From NCBI GenBank assembly GCA_943328365.2, contig CALPZT020000009.1:1-16254 (forward strand): a DNA stretch of 16,254 bases, written 5' to 3'. This stretch comes from Bifidobacterium breve (GTDB taxonomy: Bacteria > Actinomycetota > Actinomycetes > S36-B12). Under the pieces are notes generated by a model. That model was not told the origin of the DNA and did no database searches. It saw only the letters and a list, made by a program, of their open reading frames with translations. The position numbers and the translations under genes were made by a program. This document shows positions 5,642-12,185 of this stretch, in pieces (the first letter of the stretch is position 1; every line of letters starts with the position of its first letter).

Positions 5642-6412
5642 TTACCCCTTGCCCTGCGCAGCCACTGCCGCTGATGCCTCGGCGGCCGCAGCCGGATCGA
5701 GGTACTCGCCCCCCGGCACGATTGGCTTCAGCTCCTCATCGAGCCGGTAGACGAGCGGAATGCCGGTGGGGATGTTGAGCCCGGCGATATCGGCGTCGGA
5801 GATGCCATCGAGGTGCTTGACGAGGGCGCGCAGCGAGTTGCCATGCGCGGCGACAAGGACGGTGCGCCCCGCACGAAGGTGCTCGGCGACGATGACGTCC
5901 TCCCAGTAGGGGATGAGACGGTGCACGACATCGGCAAGGCACTCGGTCGCAGGACGGGTTTCGGGCGGAAGGGCGGCGTACCGGGTGTCATGGGTCTGCG
6001 CCCACGGATCCTCCGGGGCGATCGGCGGCGGGGGAACGTCATAGGACCGCCGCCACAGCATGAACTGCTCCTCGCCGTACTCGTCGAGGGTTTCCTTCTT
6101 GTTCTTGCCCTGTAACGCGCCGTAGTGACGCTCATTGAGGCGCCAGTTGCGGACCACCGGAATCCAATGGCGGTCGCAGGAGTCGAGCGCGAGTTGCGAG
6201 GTTCGTATGGCGCGACGCAGCAGCGAGGTGTGGACGACGTCAGGCAGAATGCCAGCCTGGGCGAGCAGCTCGCCACCGCGGATTGCCTCGGCAACGCCCT
6301 TGTCGTTCAGATCGACATCGACCCAGCCGGTGAACAGGTTCTTCGCGTTCCACTCGCTCTCGCCATGGCGCAGAAGGACGAGGGTGTACGGGGCATTCGA
6401 GGCTGACGTCAT
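5642..6412 (-). CDS. gpmA: 2,3-bisphosphoglycerate-dependent phosphoglycerate mutase
   Basis: This 256-residue cytosolic glycolytic enzyme interconverts 3- and 2-phosphoglycerate through a phosphohistidine. The catalytic RHGESEWN has His16, Glu94 lies in NERHYG, and the second histidine is His190 in AAHGNSLRAL. The insert PPPPIAPEDPW is also typical of cofactor-dependent mutases. Two ATGs compete, at 6418 and 6412. AGGA at 6421-6424 is 8 bases from the second but only 2 from the first, so 6412 is chosen. The C-terminus (AAAAEASAAVAAQ) is alanine-rich and probably disordered. It is the last gene of the mshA-ybjN-gpmA run, 30 bases after ybjN, the same order as in mycobacteria. Confidence 0.95.
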   Translation of the reverse strand: MTSASNAPYTLVLLRHGESEWNAKNLFTGWVDVDLNDKGVAEAIRGGELLAQAGILPDVVHTSLLRRAIRTSQLALDSCDRHWIPVVRNWRLNERHYGALQGKNKKETLDEYGEEQFMLWRRSYDVPPPPIAPEDPWAQTHDTRYAALPPETRPATECLADVVHRLIPYWEDVIVAEHLRAGRTVLVAAHGNSLRALVKHLDGISDADIAGLNIPTGIPLVYRLDEELKPIVPGGEYLDPAAAAEASAAVAAQGKG

Positions 6413-6420
6413 GGACATAT

Positions 6421-6424
6421 CCTG
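6421..6424 (-). promoter_or_regulatory. Ribosome-binding site that decides the gpmA start
   Basis: Read on the minus strand, AGGA is followed by ATATGTCC and then ATG at 6412, an 8-base spacer. The upstream ATG at 6418 lies inside that spacer, too close to be served. Confidence 0.55.
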
Positions 6425-6442
6425 CCGGACGCCGCGTTCGGT

Positions 6443-6967
6443 CTAGTCGGCGTGTTCGGTGGCAGGTGCGAGGTCGGGCGGCTGCTTGATCATGTGCTCG
6501 AAGGCTGCAAGATTCTCGGTGGACTCGCCACGACTGACCCGCCAATCCCACTCGCGCTGAATCGCGGAGGCGAAGCCGAGTTCGAGAAGGGTGTTGAACG
6601 AGCCATCCGAATAGGTGAGGACGCTGCCGAGCAACCGGTCGAGTTCACCGGCGTTAACCGACGTGAGCGGCACCTTGCCGGTGAGGTAGATGTCGCCGAG
6701 GTGGTCGATGGCGAACGCAACACCGTACATCCGTCGATTCTGCTCAAGGAGCCAGGCGTGCACCGATGCGGCGTTCTCGTCAGGCCGGCGAGCGACGAAG
6801 GCGTTAATCGTGAGGGCATGCGCGCCCACGGTCAATGAAACGGTGGTCTTGAGCTTCTTGGTACCGGGTAGTTCGACAACGAAGGTCGTAGGTGCCGGCT
6901 GCTCGTAGTCGATGCCCGCATCATCCAAGAGCTCGGCGAGCGATCGCGCCGAAGGACTCGGCTGCAT
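6443..6967 (-). CDS. YbjN family protein (Rv0487-position)
   Basis: This 174-residue soluble protein of the YbjN family (PF10722) has a fold resembling type III secretion chaperones; the family's cellular role is unsettled. Visible features are LAELLDDAGIDYE at the N-terminus, alternating beta strands (TVSLTVGAHALTINAFVARRP) and the LLEQNRRMYGVAFAIDHLGDIYLTG region characteristic of the mshA-linked members. The ATG at 6967 shares its A with the mshA stop (TGATG), so translation is coupled by re-initiation. An upstream start at 7003 would only extend into mshA. The C-terminal 25 residues (IKQPPDLAPATEHAD) appear disordered. Constant linkage with mshA suggests a role near mycothiol or central carbon metabolism, but this is only inference. 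Confidence 0.85.
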   Translation of the reverse strand: MQPSPSARSLAELLDDAGIDYEQPAPTTFVVELPGTKKLKTTVSLTVGAHALTINAFVARRPDENAASVHAWLLEQNRRMYGVAFAIDHLGDIYLTGKVPLTSVNAGELDRLLGSVLTYSDGSFNTLLELGFASAIQREWDWRVSRGESTENLAAFEHMIKQPPDLAPATEHAD

Positions 6968-8265
6968 CAGCGACCCGAAGCAAGCTGGACTCCGGCGGCC
7001 CAACCGCTCAGGGCGAGGTCGTAGGTGTGGAGGAGTCCGGTGGTGGTCGATGCCCAGCCGAACGAGGCAGCGTGCATGCGGGCTCCATGACCGAGTTCTG
7101 CCAGCCGGCCGGGCTGGGAAAGCAGTGAGGTCAGCACTGCGGCGTAGTCACTGGGATCGTGGCCCTGGACGAGGATGCCGCTGGTGTCGTGGAGGACAGC
7201 GGTCCGCAGGCCACCGACGGCCGCGGCCACGACCGGCGTTCCGCAGGCCTGTGCCTCGACGGCGACAAGCCCAAAAGACTCGGAGTACGACGGCACGACG
7301 GCAATATCGGCCACCCGGTACCAGTCGACAAGCGTCGACCGATCGCCCGGCGGCTCGAATCGAACCACGTCGGTGATCCCCAGCTCGGCGGCGAGATCGA
7401 CAAGCGATGTCGGATGCTCGAGGCCGGTTCCGGATGGTCCGCCGCACACGACGACCACGAGCCGAGAGCGCAGACCTGGGTCCGACACGAGCATTCGAGC
7501 AGCAGCACGCAGCAGGATGTCGGGAGCCTTGAGCGGCTGAATTCGTCCGACGAACAACAGAACAACGGCATTGTCAGCGATCCCGAAACGCCTGCGCGCG
7601 ACCGAAGGATCCCCCGGGGTGAACTGCTCGAGGTCGACACCGGGATGGACGACATCGACGGTGAGAGGATCGGCGCCGTAGAGCTCGATGAGCTGCGTGG
7701 CTTCGTCCTTCGTATTCGCGACGAGCCGAGCTGCTGCGTTGACAACCTGCTCCTCGCCGATCAATCGCACCATCGGCTCCGGAGTGTCGCCGGCTGCGAG
7801 CTCGAGGTTCTTCACCTTCGCCATCGTGTGCATTGAATGGACGAGCGGCACGCCCCAGCGTTCGGACGCCAGCCAGCCGACCTGGCCGGAGAGCCAGTAG
7901 TGCGAATGGATGAGGTCGAACCAACCCTCAGGATGCGCTGCCTCGACTCGCATGACGCCCGATGTCACCGCGCAGAGCTGGCCCGGTAGATCGGCCTTGA
8001 GCAAGCCCTCATACGGTCCTGCCGTCACGTGGCGGACGAGGACGCCCGGGGCGAGCTCGACGGTCGGCGGAAGATCCGATGAGGTTGCGCGGGTGAAGAT
8101 CTCGACGGCCGTGCCTGCCGAGGCGAGACGCTTCGCCGTCTCGACGATGTAGACGTTCATTCCTCCGGCGTCGCCAGTGCCCGGTTGGTCCAGCGGCGAG
8201 GTATGAATGGAGAGAACGGCGACCCGTGCAGGTTTTGGCGGCCGCAGGAGACGCTGTGCTGTCAC
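6967..8265 (-). CDS. mshA: D-inositol-3-phosphate glycosyltransferase (mycothiol synthesis)
   Basis: This 432-residue GT4 (GT-B fold) enzyme transfers N-acetylglucosamine from UDP-GlcNAc to 1L-myo-inositol 1-phosphate, the first step of mycothiol synthesis. The N-terminal loop TSPLDQPGTGDAGGMN (22-37) is the MshA acceptor-site signature. GRIQPLKAP holds the phosphate-binding Arg241 and Lys246. The nucleotide-sugar motif is Glu329 to Glu337 (ESFGLVAVE), followed by ACGTPVVA. The GTG at 8265 is preceded by GAGGAGAG with a 4-base gap. It leads an operon with ybjN and gpmA. The 147-base upstream gap should hold its promoter, but no clear box was seen. Confidence 0.96.
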   Translation of the reverse strand: MTAQRLLRPPKPARVAVLSIHTSPLDQPGTGDAGGMNVYIVETAKRLASAGTAVEIFTRATSSDLPPTVELAPGVLVRHVTAGPYEGLLKADLPGQLCAVTSGVMRVEAAHPEGWFDLIHSHYWLSGQVGWLASERWGVPLVHSMHTMAKVKNLELAAGDTPEPMVRLIGEEQVVNAAARLVANTKDEATQLIELYGADPLTVDVVHPGVDLEQFTPGDPSVARRRFGIADNAVVLLFVGRIQPLKAPDILLRAAARMLVSDPGLRSRLVVVVCGGPSGTGLEHPTSLVDLAAELGITDVVRFEPPGDRSTLVDWYRVADIAVVPSYSESFGLVAVEAQACGTPVVAAAVGGLRTAVLHDTSGILVQGHDPSDYAAVLTSLLSQPGRLAELGHGARMHAASFGWASTTTGLLHTYDLALSGWAAGVQLASGR

Positions 8266-8338
8266 GTCTCTCCTCGCTTCCGCGCTCGTACCGAGCCGCT
8301 CGCTTGATTCGCGGGTCGACGTCTCGATCCCGTGGGTT

Positions 8339-8357
8339 CACACTGCACAGAAGTGTG
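8339..8357 (-). terminator. Weak hairpin downstream of phoU
   Basis: CACACT (8339-8344) and AGTGTG (8352-8357) are inverted copies with a 7-base loop. It lies 55 bases past the phoU stop in the gap of 147 bases before mshA. There is no U-tract. The rest of this gap (8266-8412) shows nothing else I can support. Confidence 0.25.
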
Positions 8358-8412
8358 GCGCATTCCACCGGATCGGGCCACCGTAGGCGGCCAATCCGGG
8401 AGTAGCCGGCAT

Positions 8413-9072
8413 CTAGTCGAGGCTGACCCCGACGTAGGGCTCGCCGGTGACGATGGTGACAACGCGCCTCGTGACCGAAACGGCGTGATCGGCGTAGCGC
8501 TCGTAGTAGCGGGAGAGCAGCGTCACGTCGATGGCGGCTTCAACTCCATGTGTCCACGACGGCGAAAGCACGATCGTGAAGAGCTCTCGGTGCAAACGGT
8601 CCATCTCGGTGTCGTGGGCCGCGATGTCGGCGGCGAGCGAGACATCCTTGGTGGCGATGACGGACCCGGTCTTGGAGACGATCGCCTCGGCCAGGCCTCC
8701 CATGACCGCGAAGGTCCCGCGCAACTCTTGCGGTACTGCGGGGCGTGGGTAGCGCATGCGGGCCTGCTTTGCGACATGCTCGGCGAGGTCACCCATGCGC
8801 TCGAGCGAGGCTGCGATGCGCAATGCGCCGATGACGACTCGGAGGTCACCGGCTACCGGCTGACGCAAGGCGATGAGGTCGAAGCAGCGCTCCTCGATGG
8901 CACCGGTGAGTGCATCGACCTGGACATCGCCTGCGATGACGGCCTCAGCCATGGTGAGATCGGCATCGAGCAGTGACTGAGTGGCGCGATTCATCGCCGA
9001 ACCGACGAGTCGAGTCATCTGAACGAGATCCTCGTTCACGGACAGGAGTTCTTCGTCGTATCCGGCTCTCAT
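8413..9072 (-). CDS. phoU: Phosphate signalling protein PhoU
   Basis: This 219-residue all-helical cytosolic protein couples the Pst phosphate transporter to the SenX3/PhoR kinase and keeps the phosphate regulon off when phosphate is plentiful. Two three-helix repeats are visible, each with an E-x-x-x-D metal motif: ERMGDLAEH in the first half and ERYADHAVSV in the second. Length is normal. The ATG at 9072 has no ribosome-binding site but has TAGACT exactly six bases upstream, so the message is probably leaderless. It is divergent from senX3, and the intergenic repeats point to control by RegX3/PhoP. Confidence 0.95.
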   Translation of the reverse strand: MRAGYDEELLSVNEDLVQMTRLVGSAMNRATQSLLDADLTMAEAVIAGDVQVDALTGAIEERCFDLIALRQPVAGDLRVVIGALRIAASLERMGDLAEHVAKQARMRYPRPAVPQELRGTFAVMGGLAEAIVSKTGSVIATKDVSLAADIAAHDTEMDRLHRELFTIVLSPSWTHGVEAAIDVTLLSRYYERYADHAVSVTRRVVTIVTGEPYVGVSLD

Positions 9073-9078
9073 GGGCCG

Positions 9079-9106
9079 AGTCTAGAACGCATCGGCCACC
9101 GAACAA
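9079..9106 (-). promoter_or_regulatory. Candidate phoU promoter
   Basis: On the minus strand TTGTTC (9106-9101) serves as a possible -35, then 16 bases, then TAGACT (9084-9079) as -10, then six bases to ATG 9072. The -35 overlaps another GTTC copy (GTTCGGTGGCC at 9104-9094) related to the PHO-box repeats upstream. Confidence 0.5.
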
Positions 9107-9110
9107 GGCA

Positions 9111-9174
9111 GGAGCGTGAACGCGGAGCATCCTGAAGATGAACAACACCAACGCAGGGTGAATCTCCAATGAAC
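9111..9174 (-). promoter_or_regulatory. PHO-box-like GTTCA direct repeats (RegX3/PhoP binding region)
   Basis: Read on the minus strand, four 11-base units resembling the actinobacterial PHO box (consensus around GTTCACC) occur in the same direction: GTTCATTGGAG (9174-9164), directly followed by ATTCACCCTGC (9163-9153), then GTTCATCTTCA (9143-9133) and GTTCACGCTCC (9121-9111). The first two are adjacent and the last two start 22 bases apart, that is two repeat lengths. In Streptomyces, PhoP binds such repeats between phoU and phoRP. Here the array lies just upstream of the proposed phoU promoter. Confidence 0.6.
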
Positions 9175-9223
9175 CCTCAGCGGCTACCTGCTCGCGTGAT
9201 TTCCGATCGGTGTGCTCCGCTCA

Positions 9224-9229
9224 TATTCT
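9224..9229 (+). promoter_or_regulatory. Candidate -10 element for senX3
   Basis: TATTCT is followed by six bases (TCAGGT) and GTG at 9236, fitting a leaderless transcript and supporting 9236 over the upstream GTG at 9212. The -35 region at 9201-9206 (TTCCGA) is a poor match. Confidence 0.45.
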
Positions 9230-9235
9230 TCAGGT

Positions 9236-10384
9236 GTGTCACGACGGCTGGTCGCTCCGACCGCTCCCGCGCAGGATCCTGGCGAACTACGCTCCGGCAA
9301 CCTCCCCGTCGTCCCTGACGAGGTAGTCCGCGTGCTCAGCGTGCTGCCCTCAGCCTCAATGGTCGTGAGTGCCGATGGCCTCGTTCTGCGGGCCAGCGCT
9401 CGCAGCCAGGCCCTTGGTCTGGTGAACCGAAGCCTCGTCACCGTTCCCGATATCGCCCGTCTCATCGACAAGGTCGCCGGCGACGGTGAGGCCCGTGAGC
9501 AGGAGATGCGGGTTCGCCGGCCCCCGCTCGGCCGCGAACTGCTCGAGCTTCGGGTCAGGGTTGCACCCCTGGGTACCGGCGCCATTCTCGTCCTCATAGA
9601 TGATTTGGCGGAGGAGCGAAGGGTTGATGCGGTGCGGCGGGATTTTGTCGCAAATGTCAGCCACGAGCTCAAAACGCCCGTCGGCGCTCTGTCGCTGCTG
9701 GCCGAGGCAGTCCTCGCCGCGAGCGATGACGCTGATCAGGTCCGGCATTTCGCCGAGCGGATGCAGATTGAGGCGGCGCGGCTCAGCCACCTGGTGCAGG
9801 ACGTCATCGACCTGTCCAGGCTTCAGGGCGACGACCCGCATACGCACGCGGAGATCGTCGATGTCGACGACCTCGTCGATCGCTCGATTGATGAGGTTCG
9901 CACCGTTGCCGCGGCGAGCAATGTCGACTTCATTGTCGGCGACTCATCGCACGCCTCGATCTACGGTGACAGAGGGCAACTGCAGACTGCCATCCGCAAT
10001 CTGCTCGCCAATGCCGTGGCGTATTCCCCAGGGGGCACGCGAGTGGCCGTTGAAGCGCGGGTCACGGGCTCGATGGTCGAGATCTTGGTGAAGGACCAAG
10101 GCATCGGGATACCGTCCAATGATCTTGACCGGATTTTCGAGCGCTTCTACCGCGTTGATCCTGCTCGCTCTCGGGTCACGGGCGGCACGGGCCTCGGACT
10201 TTCGATCGTCAAGCACGTCTGCCAGAACCACGGCGGTGAATGCACGGCGTGGTCTGAGATGGGGGTCGGCTCGACGTTCACGCTGCGGTTGCCCCTCTAT
10301 GGCGCTGATCCCGATTCCGGACCCGTTGCCCAGCACATTGCCCTTGAACAACTCACGATGCCGGAAGCAGAGGTGCTCGCATGA
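9236..10384 (+). CDS. senX3: SenX3/PhoR-type phosphate sensor histidine kinase lacking membrane segments
   Basis: This 382-residue kinase would phosphorylate the RegX3-type regulator encoded next to it when phosphate is low. Domains in order: a short Pro/Ala-rich N-terminus, a PAS-like domain at about 28-125 (VLSVLPSASMVVSADG), a HisKA domain with the phospho-acceptor His143 (NVSHELKTP), and a HATPase domain with the N box (NLLANAVAYSP), G1 box (VKDQGIGIP), F box (RIFERFYRVDP) and G2 box (GGTGLGLSIVKH). SenX3/PhoR proteins normally begin with one or two membrane helices. None is present here, and an in-frame TGA at 9197-9199 rules out an N-terminal extension. The kinase should therefore be cytosolic or recruited by partners. 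It overlaps regX3 by four bases. Confidence 0.93.
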   Translation: MSRRLVAPTAPAQDPGELRSGNLPVVPDEVVRVLSVLPSASMVVSADGLVLRASARSQALGLVNRSLVTVPDIARLIDKVAGDGEAREQEMRVRRPPLGRELLELRVRVAPLGTGAILVLIDDLAEERRVDAVRRDFVANVSHELKTPVGALSLLAEAVLAASDDADQVRHFAERMQIEAARLSHLVQDVIDLSRLQGDDPHTHAEIVDVDDLVDRSIDEVRTVAAASNVDFIVGDSSHASIYGDRGQLQTAIRNLLANAVAYSPGGTRVAVEARVTGSMVEILVKDQGIGIPSNDLDRIFERFYRVDPARSRVTGGTGLGLSIVKHVCQNHGGECTAWSEMGVGSTFTLRLPLYGADPDSGPVAQHIALEQLTMPEAEVLA

Positions 10385-11061
10385 CGCGCTTGCTCGTGGT
10401 CGAGGACGAGGAGTCGTTCTCCGACGCACTGTCATTCATGCTGCGACGCGAGGGCTACGAGGTGGTCGTCGCGGGAGACGGACTGAAGGCGGTCGAGGAG
10501 TTTGACCGTCACGGGGCCGACCTCGTGCTCCTTGACCTCATGCTGCCGGGCATCTCGGGTACCGAGGTGTGCCGGCAGATTCGAACGAAGTCAACCGTGC
10601 CGATCATCATGCTCACCGCCAAGGACGGCGAGGTCGACAAGGTCGTTGGGCTCGAACTCGGTGCCGACGACTATGTGACGAAGCCGTTCTCGTCGCGCGA
10701 ACTCCTCGCGCGGGTTCGCGCAGTGCTTCGCCGTCACGGCGAGATCGATGAACTCCTCCCCGCCGTGATCGAGGCTGGCCCGGTTCGCCTCGATGTCGAC
10801 CGGCACGCGGTGAGCGTCCGAGGTTCCTCTGTCACCTTGCCGCTCAAGGAATTCGACCTCCTCGAGCTCCTCGTCCGAAACTCGGGCAGGGTGCTCACCC
10901 GGTCGCAGCTCATCGACCGGGTATGGGGGGCCGACTATGTCGGAGACACCAAGACCCTCGATGTCCACATCAAGCGGCTGCGCGCGAAGGTCGAGGTCGA
11001 TCCGGCGAATCCGGTGCACATCCAGACGGTTCGAGGCCTCGGCTACCGATTCGAGTCCTGA
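10381..11061 (+). CDS. regX3: Two-component response regulator RegX3/PhoP (OmpR family)
   Basis: This 226-residue OmpR/PhoB-class transcription factor is the phosphate regulon regulator of actinobacteria. The receiver domain (1-118) has the acidic pair Glu8/Asp9, phospho-acceptor Asp52 (LLDLMLPG), and the conserved Lys in TKPFSSRELLARV. The winged-helix DNA-binding domain (about 130-226) includes LTRSQLIDRVWG, the recognition helix TLDVHIKRLRAKVE and the wing VRGLGYRFES. The ATG overlaps the senX3 stop as ATGA and has GAGG about 8 bases upstream, so the pair is coupled. It converges on the lipoprotein gene. The PHO-box-like repeats before phoU are its likely autoregulatory site. Confidence 0.96.
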   Translation: MTRLLVVEDEESFSDALSFMLRREGYEVVVAGDGLKAVEEFDRHGADLVLLDLMLPGISGTEVCRQIRTKSTVPIIMLTAKDGEVDKVVGLELGADDYVTKPFSSRELLARVRAVLRRHGEIDELLPAVIEAGPVRLDVDRHAVSVRGSSVTLPLKEFDLLELLVRNSGRVLTRSQLIDRVWGADYVGDTKTLDVHIKRLRAKVEVDPANPVHIQTVRGLGYRFES

Positions 11062-11087
11062 AAGCTTGAGATGTCGGTGGCAGGACG

Positions 11088-11621
11088 CTACTGGAGGGGC
11101 TTGGACGCCGGATTCGGGGCGATGCCCTCGTAGTATCCGGTCGGCGGAACGCTGAGCACCGAGAAGGACCTCACTCCCGCGTTCTCGAACTGCATCGTGA
11201 CCGGCACGTAACTGCTTGACGCAATGTCAAGCTCGTAGGTGTTGAGCCAGAAGTCGCCGTCATAGCCGAAGTTGACCGCGGTGGCTGGGAGAAGCTCGCC
11301 GGCACCCGGCGTGACGTATGCGGGGACTCCATTGATCGTGACCCCGAGCAGCCGATCGGCGACCCGGCCCGTGTTCACGAGCGTGGTGATGAGCGTGCCG
11401 CTCTTGGAGCCCGTCGGCCCGGTGACGAGTGTGGCGTTCTCGATGCGCACATCACCGACGATCTCCTGGGTACCGTTGCCGGAGTTCATCGTGCTCTGCG
11501 CGTTTGTCGTCGCGTCGAAGCCGCTATAGCAGCCCGAGAGCAGTGGGCTCGCGGCTAGCGCGAGGCCACCGAGAAGGAGGGCGGAACGGCGGGGGGTCAG
11601 CTTGCGTCTCGTCGTCGTCAC
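11088..11621 (-). CDS. Secreted lipoprotein, DUF461-like fold, no histidines
   Basis: This 177-residue protein has an Arg-rich n-region (TTTRRKLTPRR), a hydrophobic core and the lipobox LLSGC with Cys31, so it should be exported and lipid-anchored on the outer face of the membrane. The mature part (about 55-165) alternates beta strands (NATLVTGPTG, TLVNTGRVADRLLGVTI, VPVTMQFENAG) like the streptomycete lipoproteins that sit between phoP and carD and resemble DUF461/PCu(A)C copper chaperones. However, it contains no histidine at all, so the His/Met copper site of PCu(A)C is absent. The GTG at 11621 has TACCCT six bases upstream. It is divergent from carD. The role is unknown; a structural or phosphate-linked envelope role is possible. 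Confidence 0.75.
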   Translation of the reverse strand: MTTTRRKLTPRRSALLLGGLALAASPLLSGCYSGFDATTNAQSTMNSGNGTQEIVGDVRIENATLVTGPTGSKSGTLITTLVNTGRVADRLLGVTINGVPAYVTPGAGELLPATAVNFGYDGDFWLNTYELDIASSSYVPVTMQFENAGVRSFSVLSVPPTGYYEGIAPNPASKPLQ

Positions 11622-11627
11622 GGATCA

Positions 11628-11657
11628 AGGGTATCGGCAGGAATTGAGTGCTGTCTT
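11628..11657 (-). promoter_or_regulatory. Candidate promoter of the lipoprotein gene
   Basis: On the minus strand, AAGACA (11657-11652) as -35, an 18-base spacer, TACCCT (11633-11628) as -10, then six bases to GTG 11621. It overlaps the proposed carD promoter on the other strand. Confidence 0.4.
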
Positions 11658-11687
11658 CGCGTGGTAGCCTAAGCATTCGGAAAGGGG
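11644..11687 (+). promoter_or_regulatory. Candidate carD promoter and ribosome-binding site
   Basis: TAGCCT at 11665-11670 is a plausible -10. TTGAGT at 11644-11649 is a -35 candidate with a short 15-base spacer. AAAGGGG at 11681-11687 is 9 bases before ATG 11697, a standard ribosome-binding site. Unlike several neighbours, carD therefore has a short leader. Confidence 0.45.
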
Positions 11688-11696
11688 CTTCACTCC

Positions 11697-12179
11697 ATGG
11701 CTTTTAGCGTCGGCGACACCGTTGTCTACCCTCATCACGGGGCTGCACTCATTGAGGCTCTCGAGATTCGCACTGTCCGGGGCGAGGAGCGTGAGTATCT
11801 CGTCCTTCGCGTCGCTCAGGGTGATCTCACGGTTCGCGTGCCCTCTGACAACGTCGATCTCGTGGGTGTTCGTGACGTCGTAAACCAGGAGGGCCTCGAC
11901 CGGGTGTTCAATGTGCTCCGTCAGCCCTACACCGAGGAGCCGACCAACTGGTCGCGCCGGTACAAGGCGAATCTGGAGAAACTCGCATCCGGAGACGTCA
12001 TCAAGGTCGCGGAGGTCGTTCGCGACCTGTGGCGACGCGAGCGCGAGCGCGGCCTGTCCGCAGGAGAAAAGCGCATGCTCGCCAAGGCCCGTCAGATTCT
12101 CGTGAGCGAACTTGCTCTCGCCGAGAAGACCAACGAGGACAAAGCCGAGGCGATCCTCGACGAGGTCCTCGCCTCATAG
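11697..12179 (+). CDS. carD: RNA polymerase-binding transcription factor CarD
   Basis: This 160-residue CarD/CdnL global regulator binds the RNA polymerase beta subunit and stabilises the open promoter complex, chiefly at rRNA and housekeeping promoters. The N-terminal RNAP-interaction domain (1-53) starts FSVGDTVVYPHHGA and keeps Arg25 and Arg47, the contact residues known in M. tuberculosis CarD. The helical DNA-binding domain keeps Trp85 (TNWSRRYKAN), the residue that wedges at the upstream edge of the -10 element, and the basic helix LWRRERERGLSAGEKRML. Numbering matches the mycobacterial protein exactly. It heads a run with ispD six bases downstream. Confidence 0.97.
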   Translation: MAFSVGDTVVYPHHGAALIEALEIRTVRGEEREYLVLRVAQGDLTVRVPSDNVDLVGVRDVVNQEGLDRVFNVLRQPYTEEPTNWSRRYKANLEKLASGDVIKVAEVVRDLWRRERERGLSAGEKRMLAKARQILVSELALAEKTNEDKAEAILDEVLAS

Positions 12180-12185
12180 GCTGAC

